This document shows positions 1 to 6,663 of a stretch of DNA of 8,857 nucleotides, one piece after another; within the stretch, counting starts at the first letter, position 1; the number at the start of each line of letters is the position of its first letter. The notes under the pieces were generated by a model, which had not been told where the DNA came from, ran no database searches, and was given only the letters and a program-made list of their open reading frames with translations. The stretch comes from Schwartzia sp. (in: firmicutes) (lineage in GTDB: Bacteria > Bacillota > Negativicutes > Selenomonadales > Selenomonadaceae), in the NCBI GenBank assembly GCA_024691625.1, contig JAILNL010000143.1, forward strand, positions 1 to 8,857, read 5' to 3'. The position numbers and the translations under genes are program-made.

Positions 1-42
1 AGAAAAATTCAGCAGATATGATGGGAAAGAAGGGAACAGCGG
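1..42 (+). other. Possible 3' end of an upstream gene (unresolved)
   Basis: This is the window edge, before the response regulator. Two + strand frames could hold the tail of an upstream gene. One ends at the TGA at 19-21. The other stays open until a TGA at 44-46, which overlaps the regulator's start codon in the translational-coupling form ATGA. Too few codons are visible to identify a product. Because response regulators of this class are often cotranscribed with a sensor kinase, a kinase is a natural guess, but nothing in these bases shows it. Confidence 0.25.
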
Positions 43-771
43 ATGAGATTTGCGGTTGCGGACGACCTGGTGACGGATTTGGAGGCGGCGGAGACACATT
101 TGCGTCAGTACATTGAGACAGCCTTTCCTGCCGGTATGAAAAATTTTGAGCTTGACACATTCCCAAATGCGGAGGAGCTGCTGAAAAATTTTTCTGCTGG
201 AAAATACGACCTTCTGATTTTGGATATTTTCATGGAAGACATGACGGGAATGGAGGCGGCAGAGGCAATCCGCCTGCAGGACGAGAAGGTTCCAATCGTG
301 TTTTTGACCACAAGTCAGGATTTTATGCTCGAGGGATATCGGGTATTTGCGGCAGGGTATCTTTTAAAGCCGCTGGCAGAACATGAGGAGGATTTCACCC
401 GTACTATGAATCATATTTTTCCTTCCCTGGTAAAAGAAGAAAAAGGAATCCCGGCAGTAGTTGACGGGGAGGCGGTGGAGATACCGCTGGGAAGAATCGT
501 TTATGCCGATATCAATACCAAACACAAGCTTACCTTTCATCTCATGGATATAGATGTGGACACGAGCCTGGCATACGCTCAGTGCCAGGAGCTTTTGCTG
601 GCGAAGAAAAATTTTGCCGAGTGCTATCACCGTATTATTATCAATATGGATTATGTCCACCGCATGGAGGAAGATGATTTTGTAATGAAGGACGGAACGC
701 GCCTGCCCATCAGCCAGAGGCGGAAAAGGGAGACAAAGGCAGTTTATATGCATTACCTGGTACATCGCTGA
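43..771 (+). CDS. LytTR-family two-component response regulator
   Basis: A cytoplasmic transcription regulator of the AgrA/LytR type, 242 aa, the usual length for the family. The receiver domain spans about residues 1-125: the acidic pair D7/D8, the likely phospho-acceptor D61 (in LLILDIF), the conserved T89 and the K109-P110 pair are all present, so it should be phosphorylatable. The LytTR DNA-binding domain spans about 135-240, with a typical ending: an INMDYV segment, a DGTRLPIS segment and a basic RRKRE stretch. The ATG at 43 is supported by an AAGGGA ribosome site at 30-35, seven bases away. A strong hairpin follows the gene, separating it from the ABC operon. No partner kinase or target gene is visible, so the signal and regulon are unknown. 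It need not control its neighbours, since no convincing paired LytTR sites were seen in the next promoter region. Confidence 0.93.
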   Translation: MRFAVADDLVTDLEAAETHLRQYIETAFPAGMKNFELDTFPNAEELLKNFSAGKYDLLILDIFMEDMTGMEAAEAIRLQDEKVPIVFLTTSQDFMLEGYRVFAAGYLLKPLAEHEEDFTRTMNHIFPSLVKEEKGIPAVVDGEAVEIPLGRIVYADINTKHKLTFHLMDIDVDTSLAYAQCQELLLAKKNFAECYHRIIINMDYVHRMEEDDFVMKDGTRLPISQRRKRETKAVYMHYLVHR

Positions 772-803
772 GAAGCCTGTGCTGTGAAAATGAATAGAAT
801 TTC

Positions 804-846
804 AAATGCCGAAGCAGTGGAATTTTTGCCATTGCTTCGGCATTTT
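804..846 (+). terminator. Rho-independent terminator after the LytTR regulator
   Basis: The arms AAATGCCGAAGCAGTGG (804-820) and CCATTGCTTCGGCATTT (829-845) pair over 17 bp with a single G-T wobble, around an eight-base loop. The T-run is short (843-846), but the stem is very strong. It lies 32 bases after the stop codon and ends the regulator's transcript. Confidence 0.85.
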
Positions 847-936
847 GTCGGGGCATGAATATGTGGCGATTTAATCGGAAAAACAAGGCTTTCGACTGAA
901 CATGATAAATATTTCTTTCGTTATCAGACATTTTTC

Positions 937-965
937 TTGTTTTGGGGTGCGTGTATGGGTATAAT
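937..965 (+). promoter_or_regulatory. Sigma70-type promoter of the ABC importer operon
   Basis: A perfect -10 box TATAAT lies at 960-965, with a weak -35 box TTGTTT at 937-942 and the ideal 17-base spacer. Transcription would begin near 972, leaving a leader of about 34 bases before the ATG at 1006. The ribosome site AAGGGGGAG at 990-998 is seven bases from that ATG. The -10 box sits on the junction of two copies of ATGGGTATA (955-963 and 964-972). An inverted repeat TGATAA/TTATCA (903-908, 921-926) lies just upstream of the -35 box. Confidence 0.7.
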
Positions 966-1005
966 GGGTATAGATTGAAGTATCAATTAAAGGGGGAGTT
1001 TTACG

Positions 1006-2055
1006 ATGAAATTCAAAAAGGTGGCTGCTACCTGTCTGGCCGGCGCATGTCTGGTCGGTGCTTTGGGATGCGGCGGTGGCGGCGGTGACAAGCCGAAGGC
1101 TGACAACAATGCACAGTCGCTGAAGGGCAAAGAGCTTGTAATGTATGTTTCTTTCCATGAGGACACGGCAAAGGAGCTGTCCAAGCTCTTCAAGGAGAAG
1201 ACAGGCTGTGAGGTTAAGTTTATCCGTCTGCCGACCGGTGAGGCTGTAGCACGTCTGCAGGCTGAGAAGGATGCACCGAAGGCTGACCTCTGGCTCGGCG
1301 GTACGGTTGATGCTCATGAGCTCATGAAGCAGAAGGGTATCACAACTCCGTACAAGTCCAAGTTCGACGAGAATCTTCCGGAGAAGTACCGCGATAAAGA
1401 GGGCTTCTGGAAGGGTACATATGTTGAGACACTTTCCATCGGTGTAAACGAGCAGCGTTTCGAGAAGGAATTCAAGGATAAAGGCCTGAAGATGCCTGAG
1501 ACTCTTGAGGATCTTCTGAATCCTGCTTACAAGGGCGAAATCATCATGCCAGATCCGGCTAAATCCGGTACGGGCTATACCTTCGTCAGCTCCCTCGTTC
1601 AGAGCATGGGAGAAGAGAAGGCTATGGCTTATCTGAAACAGCTCAAGGGATCCGTTGCACAGCTTACTCCGTCCGGCTTCACACCGGCTCAGAAATGCGG
1701 TGCAGGTGAGTTCCTCATCACGGTTAACTTCCTCTCTGACCAGACGCTTGTCAACAACAAGGGCCAGAAGCTCCATCGCACGGTATTCAAAGATGCAGGC
1801 TGGAGCCTCTGCGGTGTTTCCAAGCTGAAGGGCGGCGCGCACAGTGCTGAGGCTGATGCTTTCATCGACTTCATGCTCTCGAAAGAAGCAGGAGACATTC
1901 TGGTTAAGACGACAAACGGTATTGCATGCAATCCGAAGTCTGCTGTACCGGAAGGTCTGAAACCGCTGAACGAGCTTCCTCTGTTTGATAAATATGACTT
2001 CGCACAGGCAGGCAAGGTAAAAGATGATCTGCTTGCTAAGTTTGCAGCTCTTTAA
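1006..2055 (+). CDS. ABC transporter substrate-binding lipoprotein (FbpA/AfuA-like, ligand unknown)
   Basis: The extracytoplasmic binding protein of an ABC importer, 349 aa. It starts with a basic, hydrophobic signal peptide and a lipobox-like ALGC, so C22 is probably lipidated; a glycine/lysine linker follows. The remainder fits the two-lobed family 1 binding fold (KELVMYVSFHED near the start, then ADLWLGG at 93-99). A loop DPAKSGTGYT (183-192) resembles the oxyanion-binding loop of family members that bind phosphate or phosphonate ligands. The place where FbpA carries two adjacent iron-binding tyrosines reads VNFLSD (240-245), without a tyrosine, so ferric iron is not supported by motif. 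The mature part has four further cysteines (68, 231, 269, 308). Codon use is strongly biased (mostly AAG for lysine), as in highly expressed genes. It is followed by a hairpin and then the permease and ATPase genes. Alternatives are 2-aminoethylphosphonate, sugar phosphate, or iron bound in another way. Confidence 0.9.
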   Translation: MKFKKVAATCLAGACLVGALGCGGGGGDKPKADNNAQSLKGKELVMYVSFHEDTAKELSKLFKEKTGCEVKFIRLPTGEAVARLQAEKDAPKADLWLGGTVDAHELMKQKGITTPYKSKFDENLPEKYRDKEGFWKGTYVETLSIGVNEQRFEKEFKDKGLKMPETLEDLLNPAYKGEIIMPDPAKSGTGYTFVSSLVQSMGEEKAMAYLKQLKGSVAQLTPSGFTPAQKCGAGEFLITVNFLSDQTLVNNKGQKLHRTVFKDAGWSLCGVSKLKGGAHSAEADAFIDFMLSKEAGDILVKTTNGIACNPKSAVPEGLKPLNELPLFDKYDFAQAGKVKDDLLAKFAAL

Positions 2056-2081
2056 TCGTTACTTTCAGGATTGGTAAGGAG

Positions 2082-2123
2082 ACCGCCGGAGGGACGCTTG
2101 GTGCGCTCCTTTGGCGGTTTTTT
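2082..2123 (+). terminator. Hairpin with T-run between binding-protein and permease genes (likely attenuator)
   Basis: The outer arms ACCGCC (2082-2087) and GGCGGT (2113-2118) pair, continued by wobble and G-C pairs and an inner CGC/GCG around TTGGT. Six T residues follow at 2118-2123. It has the form of an intrinsic terminator but lies inside the operon, 26 bases after the binding-protein stop. Partial termination here would give more binding protein than membrane components, a common arrangement in ABC importers. No separate promoter is evident between it and the permease ATG at 2141. Confidence 0.75.
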
Positions 2124-2140
2124 GAATATGGGGTGGTAAT

Positions 2141-3799
2141 ATGACTGAGTCCGTGAGCCGCGAGAAGAGCGGCTGGGCGGCCGAACTCAAGGTTTTGACT
2201 CGCGAACCGCAGATTCTCTTCGTAATCGGCGTTCTGTTCGTGCTTTTTGCTGGTTTTATAATTTATCCGTTTATCAAGATTATTTTGGTGCCGTCTGCAT
2301 CTGACTGGATGGCGGCTTTTACAGGTAAAGAATTTTATGAGGCGTTCTGGCATACCATGGCGTCATCGCTTTTGGCGACAACATCTGCGATGGTGCTGGG
2401 CTTTATGTATGCCTATGCAATGAATTACACGGAGATGCCGTGTAAGAGATTTTTTCAGATTGTTGCTCTTTTACCAACTATGGCTCCGTCGGTTGTTTCA
2501 GGTCTTGCTTTTATCATGCTTTTCGGCCGGCGTGGTTTTATTACGTGGAATATTCTCGGTCTTAAGACGGACCTTTACGGCTGGTTCGGTCTTTGGGTTG
2601 TTCAGACAATCGCGTTTTTCCCTCTTGCGTATATAACGATTTCGGGCGTGCTGAAGGCAATCAGCCCGAATCTTGAACTGGCGGCTCAGAATCTCGGCGC
2701 CCGCGGATTTTATCTTTTTCGCACGGTAACGCTGAAGCTGGCTACACCGGGTCTTGCAAGTGCGTTCCTTCTTGTTGGAATCAGCAGTCTTGCGGATTTC
2801 GGCAATCCTATGCTGGTCGGAGCGAATTACCATGTTCTCGCGACGGAGGCATACGCACAGGTTGTTGGCGCATGGAACCTCCCGATGGGCGCGGTGCTTT
2901 CTGTAGTATTGGTAGTTCCGACGCTGCTGGTGTTTTTCGTTCAGCGGTATTATCTTGAGAAGAATTCATACGTTACCGTGACGGGAAAGCCTGTCTCGGG
3001 TCTTACACGCGTGACGGTAAGCCCTGCTGTGCGCTGGATGCTTTTTGGCGTGTGCCTTTTTATCGCGCTGACAATTCTTTTGATTATAGGCGTTGTGTTC
3101 ATGTTTGCTTTTACGCGAACCTTCGGTTATGATTATACGTTCACTATGGACTACTTCATAGAGGGCGTCCTGCAGTCGGCGTCCATGAAGAACAGCTGGA
3201 TTGCTTCCATTACGACGGCGGGTATCACTACGGTCCTTGGCATTCTGCTGGCGTTTCTTACGCTCCGCCGTCGTTTCCCGGGGCGTGCGCTGCTGGATTT
3301 CCTTGCTATGCTTCCGGTGTCACTTCCGGGAACCTTTATCGGTCTTGCTCTTATCATGGCGTTCAATTCCGGTGCGGTTGAACTCACGGGTACGCTTACT
3401 ATTATTATCATCGGTATGACGCTCAGACAGCTCCCTGTGGGATATCGTCAGGCAGTTGCGGGCCTTTCGCAGATTGATAAGTCAATGGAGCAGGCATCGA
3501 CTAACCTTGGCGCGGACAGTGCGAAAACTTTCTTCAAAATCGTTATTCCAATGCTTAAGAACGCGCTTTCCATCAGCCTCGTGTATTCGTTCATGAAGTC
3601 GATGAATACGCTGTCGACGGTTATCTTCCTGATTTCGCCTGAGTGGAATCTTGCATCAGTCAATATCATGAGCCTCGCAAATCAGGGCTTTTTGACGGTG
3701 GCAAGTGCTACAGCGGTTGGTATGATGCTGACGATTTTCGCGACCTTCGGTCTTGCAAAGCTCTTGCTTCGCGACCAGATAAATATCTTCGATTTGTGA
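2141..3799 (+). CDS. ABC transporter permease, fused double MetI-type (FbpB-like)
   Basis: The inner-membrane channel of the importer, 552 aa, with two homologous permease halves in one chain, so one polypeptide can replace a dimer. The first membrane helix is at about 25-49. Each half has about six hydrophobic segments and its own EAA loop, which docks on the ATPase: ELAAQNLGA at 179-187 and EQASTNLGA at 450-458, each followed by the expected hydrophobic stretch with a proline (ATPGL near 201; VIPML near 468). A hydrophilic linker at about 272-297 joins the halves. The ATG at 2141 has a GGGGTGG ribosome site (2130-2136) with short spacing. The stop lies 14 bases before the ATPase gene. The fused form and length match the FbpB group of ferric iron and related importers, but the permease alone does not reveal the substrate. 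Confidence 0.93.
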   Translation: MTESVSREKSGWAAELKVLTREPQILFVIGVLFVLFAGFIIYPFIKIILVPSASDWMAAFTGKEFYEAFWHTMASSLLATTSAMVLGFMYAYAMNYTEMPCKRFFQIVALLPTMAPSVVSGLAFIMLFGRRGFITWNILGLKTDLYGWFGLWVVQTIAFFPLAYITISGVLKAISPNLELAAQNLGARGFYLFRTVTLKLATPGLASAFLLVGISSLADFGNPMLVGANYHVLATEAYAQVVGAWNLPMGAVLSVVLVVPTLLVFFVQRYYLEKNSYVTVTGKPVSGLTRVTVSPAVRWMLFGVCLFIALTILLIIGVVFMFAFTRTFGYDYTFTMDYFIEGVLQSASMKNSWIASITTAGITTVLGILLAFLTLRRRFPGRALLDFLAMLPVSLPGTFIGLALIMAFNSGAVELTGTLTIIIIGMTLRQLPVGYRQAVAGLSQIDKSMEQASTNLGADSAKTFFKIVIPMLKNALSISLVYSFMKSMNTLSTVIFLISPEWNLASVNIMSLANQGFLTVASATAVGMMLTIFATFGLAKLLLRDQINIFDL

Positions 3800-3813
3800 G
3801 GAGCTGAATATAG

Positions 3814-4875
3814 ATGAGTGAAATTGTGATGGAGCTTAAGCACATCAATAAATTTTTCGGGTCAACCCAGGTTATCCATGATGTGAATTTCAAGGTTGAA
3901 AAAGGAGACTTTGTAACTCTGCTCGGACCTTCCGGCTGCGGCAAGACAACGATTCTCCGTATGATTGCCGGTTTTTACGAGCCAGACAGCGGAGAGATTC
4001 ATCTGGCAGGCCGTCAGATTGAACGTGTTCCGCCCTATGCCCGCAATACGGCAATGGTATTTCAGGAATATGCGCTTTTCCCGCACATGACTGTATTTGA
4101 AAATGTTGCGTACGGACTTCGTGTACGTCACACGGAGGATTCCGAGGTAAAGAAAAAGGTTGGCGAGGCACTGGAGCTTATGCAGCTTCTGGGGATGGAG
4201 GACCGCTACCCGAACCAGATGTCGGGCGGGCAGCAGCAGCGCGTGGCTGTTGCCCGTGCGCTTGTAATGCGCCCTGATGTGCTGCTGCTTGATGAACCGT
4301 TGTCGAATCTTGATGCGAAGCTCCGCGAGTCGGTCCGTGTTGAGCTTAGAAGTATCCAGCAGAAAATGGGTCTTACGACGATTTATGTCACCCATGATCA
4401 GCAGGAAGCACTTTCTATGTCGGATTCCATAATAGTTCTGCAGAAGGGCTTCCTCCGTCAGCAGGGCAAACCGCATGAAATCTATTTTACACCGCGTACG
4501 CCGTTTGTTGCGGATTTCATCGGTACGACAAATCTCATCAAGGTCAGCGGAGACAATGCGCTTCTTGTGAAATATGATGATGATACGGTTTTTGAAGCTG
4601 ATGCTGTATGTCCTGAGGGAGAGCATACGCTTTCTATCCGTCCGGAGTCCATCCGCCTTTCTGAGGAGGCAAATCCCGGACCGCGGGATAACATACTGCC
4701 AGTTACTGTCGTACGCAGTATGTTCCTTGGTGAAAAAATGCGTTATTTCGTGGTTGATAAGAAAGGTCAGGAATGGATTGCAGATATTTTTGATCCCGGA
4801 CGCAAGATTTTTGAGGGTGAGGTCTACATGCTTTTCGGGGCAGACCGCACGCATGTAATTGAAGCAGATGAATAA
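3814..4875 (+). CDS. ABC transporter ATP-binding protein with TOBE-like C-terminus (FbpC/PotA-like)
   Basis: The cytoplasmic ATPase that powers the preceding permease, 353 aa. All motifs of an active nucleotide-binding domain are present: Walker A GPSGCGKT (38-45), Q-loop Q84 in VFQEYALFPHMTV, signature MSGGQQQR (136-143), Walker B VLLLDEP (156-162), D-loop SNLDA (164-168) and switch histidine H194. From about 240 to the end there is a beta-rich extension with SIRPESIRL (274-282), characteristic of the TOBE/OB-type regulatory domain of the MalK/PotA/FbpC class. The ribosome site GAGGAG (3798-3803) overlaps the permease stop codon, which indicates tight cotranslation. The ATPase is the last gene of the unit, and a terminator follows five bases after the stop. 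The class handles many substrates, so the ligand must be read from the binding protein. Confidence 0.95.
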   Translation: MSEIVMELKHINKFFGSTQVIHDVNFKVEKGDFVTLLGPSGCGKTTILRMIAGFYEPDSGEIHLAGRQIERVPPYARNTAMVFQEYALFPHMTVFENVAYGLRVRHTEDSEVKKKVGEALELMQLLGMEDRYPNQMSGGQQQRVAVARALVMRPDVLLLDEPLSNLDAKLRESVRVELRSIQQKMGLTTIYVTHDQQEALSMSDSIIVLQKGFLRQQGKPHEIYFTPRTPFVADFIGTTNLIKVSGDNALLVKYDDDTVFEADAVCPEGEHTLSIRPESIRLSEEANPGPRDNILPVTVVRSMFLGEKMRYFVVDKKGQEWIADIFDPGRKIFEGEVYMLFGADRTHVIEADE

Positions 4876-4880
4876 ATATG

Positions 4881-4914
4881 AAGGCTCATGCATACGCATG
4901 GGCCTTTTCTTTTT
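4881..4914 (+). terminator. Rho-independent terminator of the ABC importer operon
   Basis: The arms AAGGCTCATGC (4881-4891) and GCATGGGCCTT (4896-4906) form 11 bp with one G-T wobble and an ATAC loop, followed by a T-rich tail (4905-4914, broken by one C). It begins five bases after the ATPase stop and separates the importer from the mla operon. Confidence 0.88.
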
Positions 4915-4960
4915 GAAGAATTAAAAGAGTTTCTGGCAGTTTTGCAACAATTCTATATTT

Positions 4961-4989
4961 TTGCTTTCGGTTTTATGTTATATTATTAT
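4961..4989 (+). promoter_or_regulatory. Candidate distal promoter of the mla operon
   Basis: TTGCTT (4961-4966) and TATTAT (4984-4989) are separated by 17 bases in an AT-rich stretch after the previous terminator. Overlapping TATATT and TATTAT boxes at 4979-4986 leave the exact -10 element uncertain. The leader would be about 100 bases and would carry the inverted repeat at 5003-5024. Confidence 0.5.
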
Positions 4990-5002
4990 GTAGAAATAAA
5001 AA

Positions 5003-5024
5003 ATAGTAAACAGGTATTTACTAT
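5003..5024. promoter_or_regulatory. Perfect 8-bp inverted repeat, possible operator before mlaE
   Basis: ATAGTAAA (5003-5010) and TTTACTAT (5017-5024) are exact reverse complements six bases apart, a 22-base dyad of the size that dimeric repressors bind. The right arm overlaps the -35 box of the proximal promoter candidate. No T-run follows directly, so it is less likely to be a terminator. The regulator is unknown. Confidence 0.45.
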
Positions 5025-5045
5025 CTTGTATTTTGTTGATAAAAT
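5017..5045 (+). promoter_or_regulatory. Candidate proximal promoter of the mla operon
   Basis: TTTACT (5017-5022; four of six consensus bases) and TAAAAT (5040-5045; five of six) are 17 bases apart. Transcription would begin near 5052, just upstream of the AGGGG at 5060-5064 and about 40 bases before the annotated mlaE ATG. The overlap with the inverted repeat makes this promoter the better candidate for repression. Confidence 0.5.
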
Positions 5046-5094
5046 CAATGGGTAACTTTAGGGGAAAAAGAATAAGCTGAGACGCAGTTCCTTT

Positions 5095-5898
5095 ATGACT
5101 TTTTCTGTTTCCCCGGAAAGCAGGCGCGGTATGCACTTTCTGGAAAAAACAGGCCAACTGGTTATGCGGTGGCTGCAGTATATTGGTGAAGTGGTGCTGC
5201 TGTTCGTGGAGACCGTAAAACAGCTTAGAAGTCCTTTGCGTATACATCATGTGTTCGCACAGATGTCGCATCTTGGTGTTGACACTCTGCCGATTGTGGG
5301 ACTTACCCTTCTTTTTACGGGTATGGTTATGACGCTGCAGGTAGCCCATGAGTTTATACGCTTCGGAGCGCAGTCTACCATTGGTGGTGTTATAACCATC
5401 GCTGTGGGACGCGAGCTGGGGCCGGTGCTTGTCGGAGTTGTGGCTGCGGGCCGCGTAGGCGCGGCAATAACCGCTGAAATCAGTACCATGAAGGTAACCG
5501 AGCAGATTGACGCGCTCCGCGTGATGGCCACGAATCCCGTTGGCTATCTGGTGGTTCCCCGTATGCTGGCATGTATGCTTATGGTTCCGGTGCTGACGAT
5601 ATTCGGTGATTTTATCGGAGTACTGGGAGGCTGGTTTGTGGCAGTTGTCCGTTCGGGGATAAGCTCTTATCTTTACTGGCATTCCATCACGGTGTTCGTA
5701 GAGGCGTACGATATTACCGGAGGTCTTGTAAAAGCCGTGTTTTTCGGTATTATAATTGCCGTTCTCGGCTGCTATTGCGGACTTAAGGCTCCAAATGGAG
5801 CGGAGGGTGTCGGTGTGGCGACTACACGTTCGGTAGTCAGCTCAATTATCATGATTTTCTGCGCGAATTGTTTTTTATCGCTTATTCTATATCAATGA
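5095..5898 (+). CDS. mlaE: MlaE-type phospholipid transporter permease
   Basis: The integral inner-membrane subunit of an MlaEFD lipid transporter, 267 aa from this start. Family hallmarks are clear: an amphipathic N-terminal helix (about 13-45), membrane segments near 64-86, 95-118, 155-183 and 211-229, and a last one at about 246-265. The conserved core has RELGPV (106-111), AGRVGAAITAEIS (118-130), EQIDAL (136-141) and TTRSVV (243-248). The start is uncertain. The ATG at 5095 has no good ribosome site. An in-frame ATG at 5131 (255 aa, beginning MHFLEKTG) suits the family's usual length and has a weak AGG six bases before it. The clear AGGGG at 5060-5064 is 12 bases from an in-frame CTG at 5077. 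The gene ends 15 bases before mlaF. No mlaA, mlaB or mlaC lies beside it. Confidence 0.92.
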   Translation: MTFSVSPESRRGMHFLEKTGQLVMRWLQYIGEVVLLFVETVKQLRSPLRIHHVFAQMSHLGVDTLPIVGLTLLFTGMVMTLQVAHEFIRFGAQSTIGGVITIAVGRELGPVLVGVVAAGRVGAAITAEISTMKVTEQIDALRVMATNPVGYLVVPRMLACMLMVPVLTIFGDFIGVLGGWFVAVVRSGISSYLYWHSITVFVEAYDITGGLVKAVFFGIIIAVLGCYCGLKAPNGAEGVGVATTRSVVSSIIMIFCANCFLSLILYQ

Positions 5899-5913
5899 GA
5901 ATGAGGCGGAGAT

Positions 5914-6663
5914 ATGATACGATTAGTAGATGTGAATAAGTCCTTCGGACAGAAGGAAGTTCTGCGCCACATCAATTTAACTGTAAAGGACGGCGAGACA
6001 CTGGCGCTCATAGGAGGGTCAGGCTCGGGAAAGAGCACGCTTCTGCGCCTGATGATAGGATTAATACAGCCTACAAGCGGGGAAATCTGGATTGATGACG
6101 ACGAGATATCCCGATATGATGAGACGCAGATGGACAGGGTCCGCGTGCGAATGGGAATGGTTTTCCAGTATTCAGCGCTTTTTGATTCCATGACGGTGGG
6201 CGATAATGTAGCCTTCGGCCTGCGCGAGCATACGGACTATGACGAGGAAAAAATCCGCTCAATAGTTTCTGAGAAGCTTGCTCTGGTAGGTCTGTCAGGA
6301 GTGGAGAATTTAATGCCGAATGAGCTTTCGGGTGGTATGAAAAAACGCGTTGGACTTGCCCGGGCAATTGCTTTTGAGCCGTCTATTATTTTTTATGATG
6401 AGCCGGATTCCGGACTTGATCCGGTGACGACTGAAAAAATAGACGAGCTTATTGTTTCCATGCAGAAGCGCCTGAATGTAACGTCAATCGTCGTTACACA
6501 TGATATGGAAACAGCCTGCTTTGTGGCGGACCGCATTGCGATGGTATACGAGGGGGAGCTTATCGCATGTGCTCCTGTTGAGGAGTTTCGGAGAATGAAG
6601 GATGAACGTATCCGCGCGTTTTTACGCGGGTTATATATAGAGGAGAAGGAGGCGCAGGGATGA
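5914..6663 (+). CDS. mlaF: MlaF-type ATP-binding protein of the lipid transporter
   Basis: The cytoplasmic ATPase that partners MlaE, 249 aa, a normal length. The nucleotide-binding motifs are complete: Walker A GGSGSGKS (34-41), Q-loop Q85 in VFQYSALFDSMTV, signature LSGGMKKR (138-145), Walker B IIFYDEP (158-164), D-loop SGLDP (166-170) and switch histidine H196. The LSGGM form of the signature and the ALFDSMTVGDNV segment are typical of MlaF and separate it from amino-acid importer ATPases. The ATG at 5914 has GAGG at 5903-5906, seven bases away. The stop overlaps the mlaD start by four bases (ATGA, 6660-6663), which implies translational coupling. No STAS-domain MlaB is encoded nearby, so the ATPase either works without one or uses one from elsewhere. 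Confidence 0.95.
   Translation: MIRLVDVNKSFGQKEVLRHINLTVKDGETLALIGGSGSGKSTLLRLMIGLIQPTSGEIWIDDDEISRYDETQMDRVRVRMGMVFQYSALFDSMTVGDNVAFGLREHTDYDEEKIRSIVSEKLALVGLSGVENLMPNELSGGMKKRVGLARAIAFEPSIIFYDEPDSGLDPVTTEKIDELIVSMQKRLNVTSIVVTHDMETACFVADRIAMVYEGELIACAPVEEFRRMKDERIRAFLRGLYIEEKEAQG
6646..6652 (+). promoter_or_regulatory. Strong ribosome binding site of mlaD inside mlaF
   Basis: AAGGAGG lies seven bases before the mlaD ATG at 6660, within the last codons of mlaF. Together with the ATGA overlap it fixes the mlaD start and suggests coupled, matched synthesis. Confidence 0.85.

Noticed and set aside
918..945. Possible LytTR half-sites (GTT at 920 and at 939) before the ABC operon
   Set aside because: The flanking bases do not fit the half-site consensus and the 19-base spacing is not the usual 21-22, so the regulator cannot be tied to this promoter.
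871..1842. Long open frame on the - strand (323 codons) opposite the binding-protein gene
   Set aside because: It lies almost wholly against a well-supported lipoprotein gene with promoter and ribosome site. Its translation has no recognisable domain and its length follows from the biased codons of the true gene.
1006..4875. Naming the importer fbpABC (ferric iron)
   Set aside because: The fused permease and ATPase fit the group, but the binding protein lacks the adjacent tyrosine pair, so iron-specific gene symbols were not given.
3862..4899. Long open frame on the - strand (345 codons) opposite the ATPase gene
   Set aside because: The + strand shows every ABC ATPase motif in order. The - strand translation is rich in Arg, His and Cys without a fold signature, and it would begin in the terminator region.
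4978..5682. Open frame on the - strand (234 codons) opposite mlaE
   Set aside because: It overlaps the clear MlaE core, and its His-, Asn- and Gln-rich translation looks like antisense of membrane codons.
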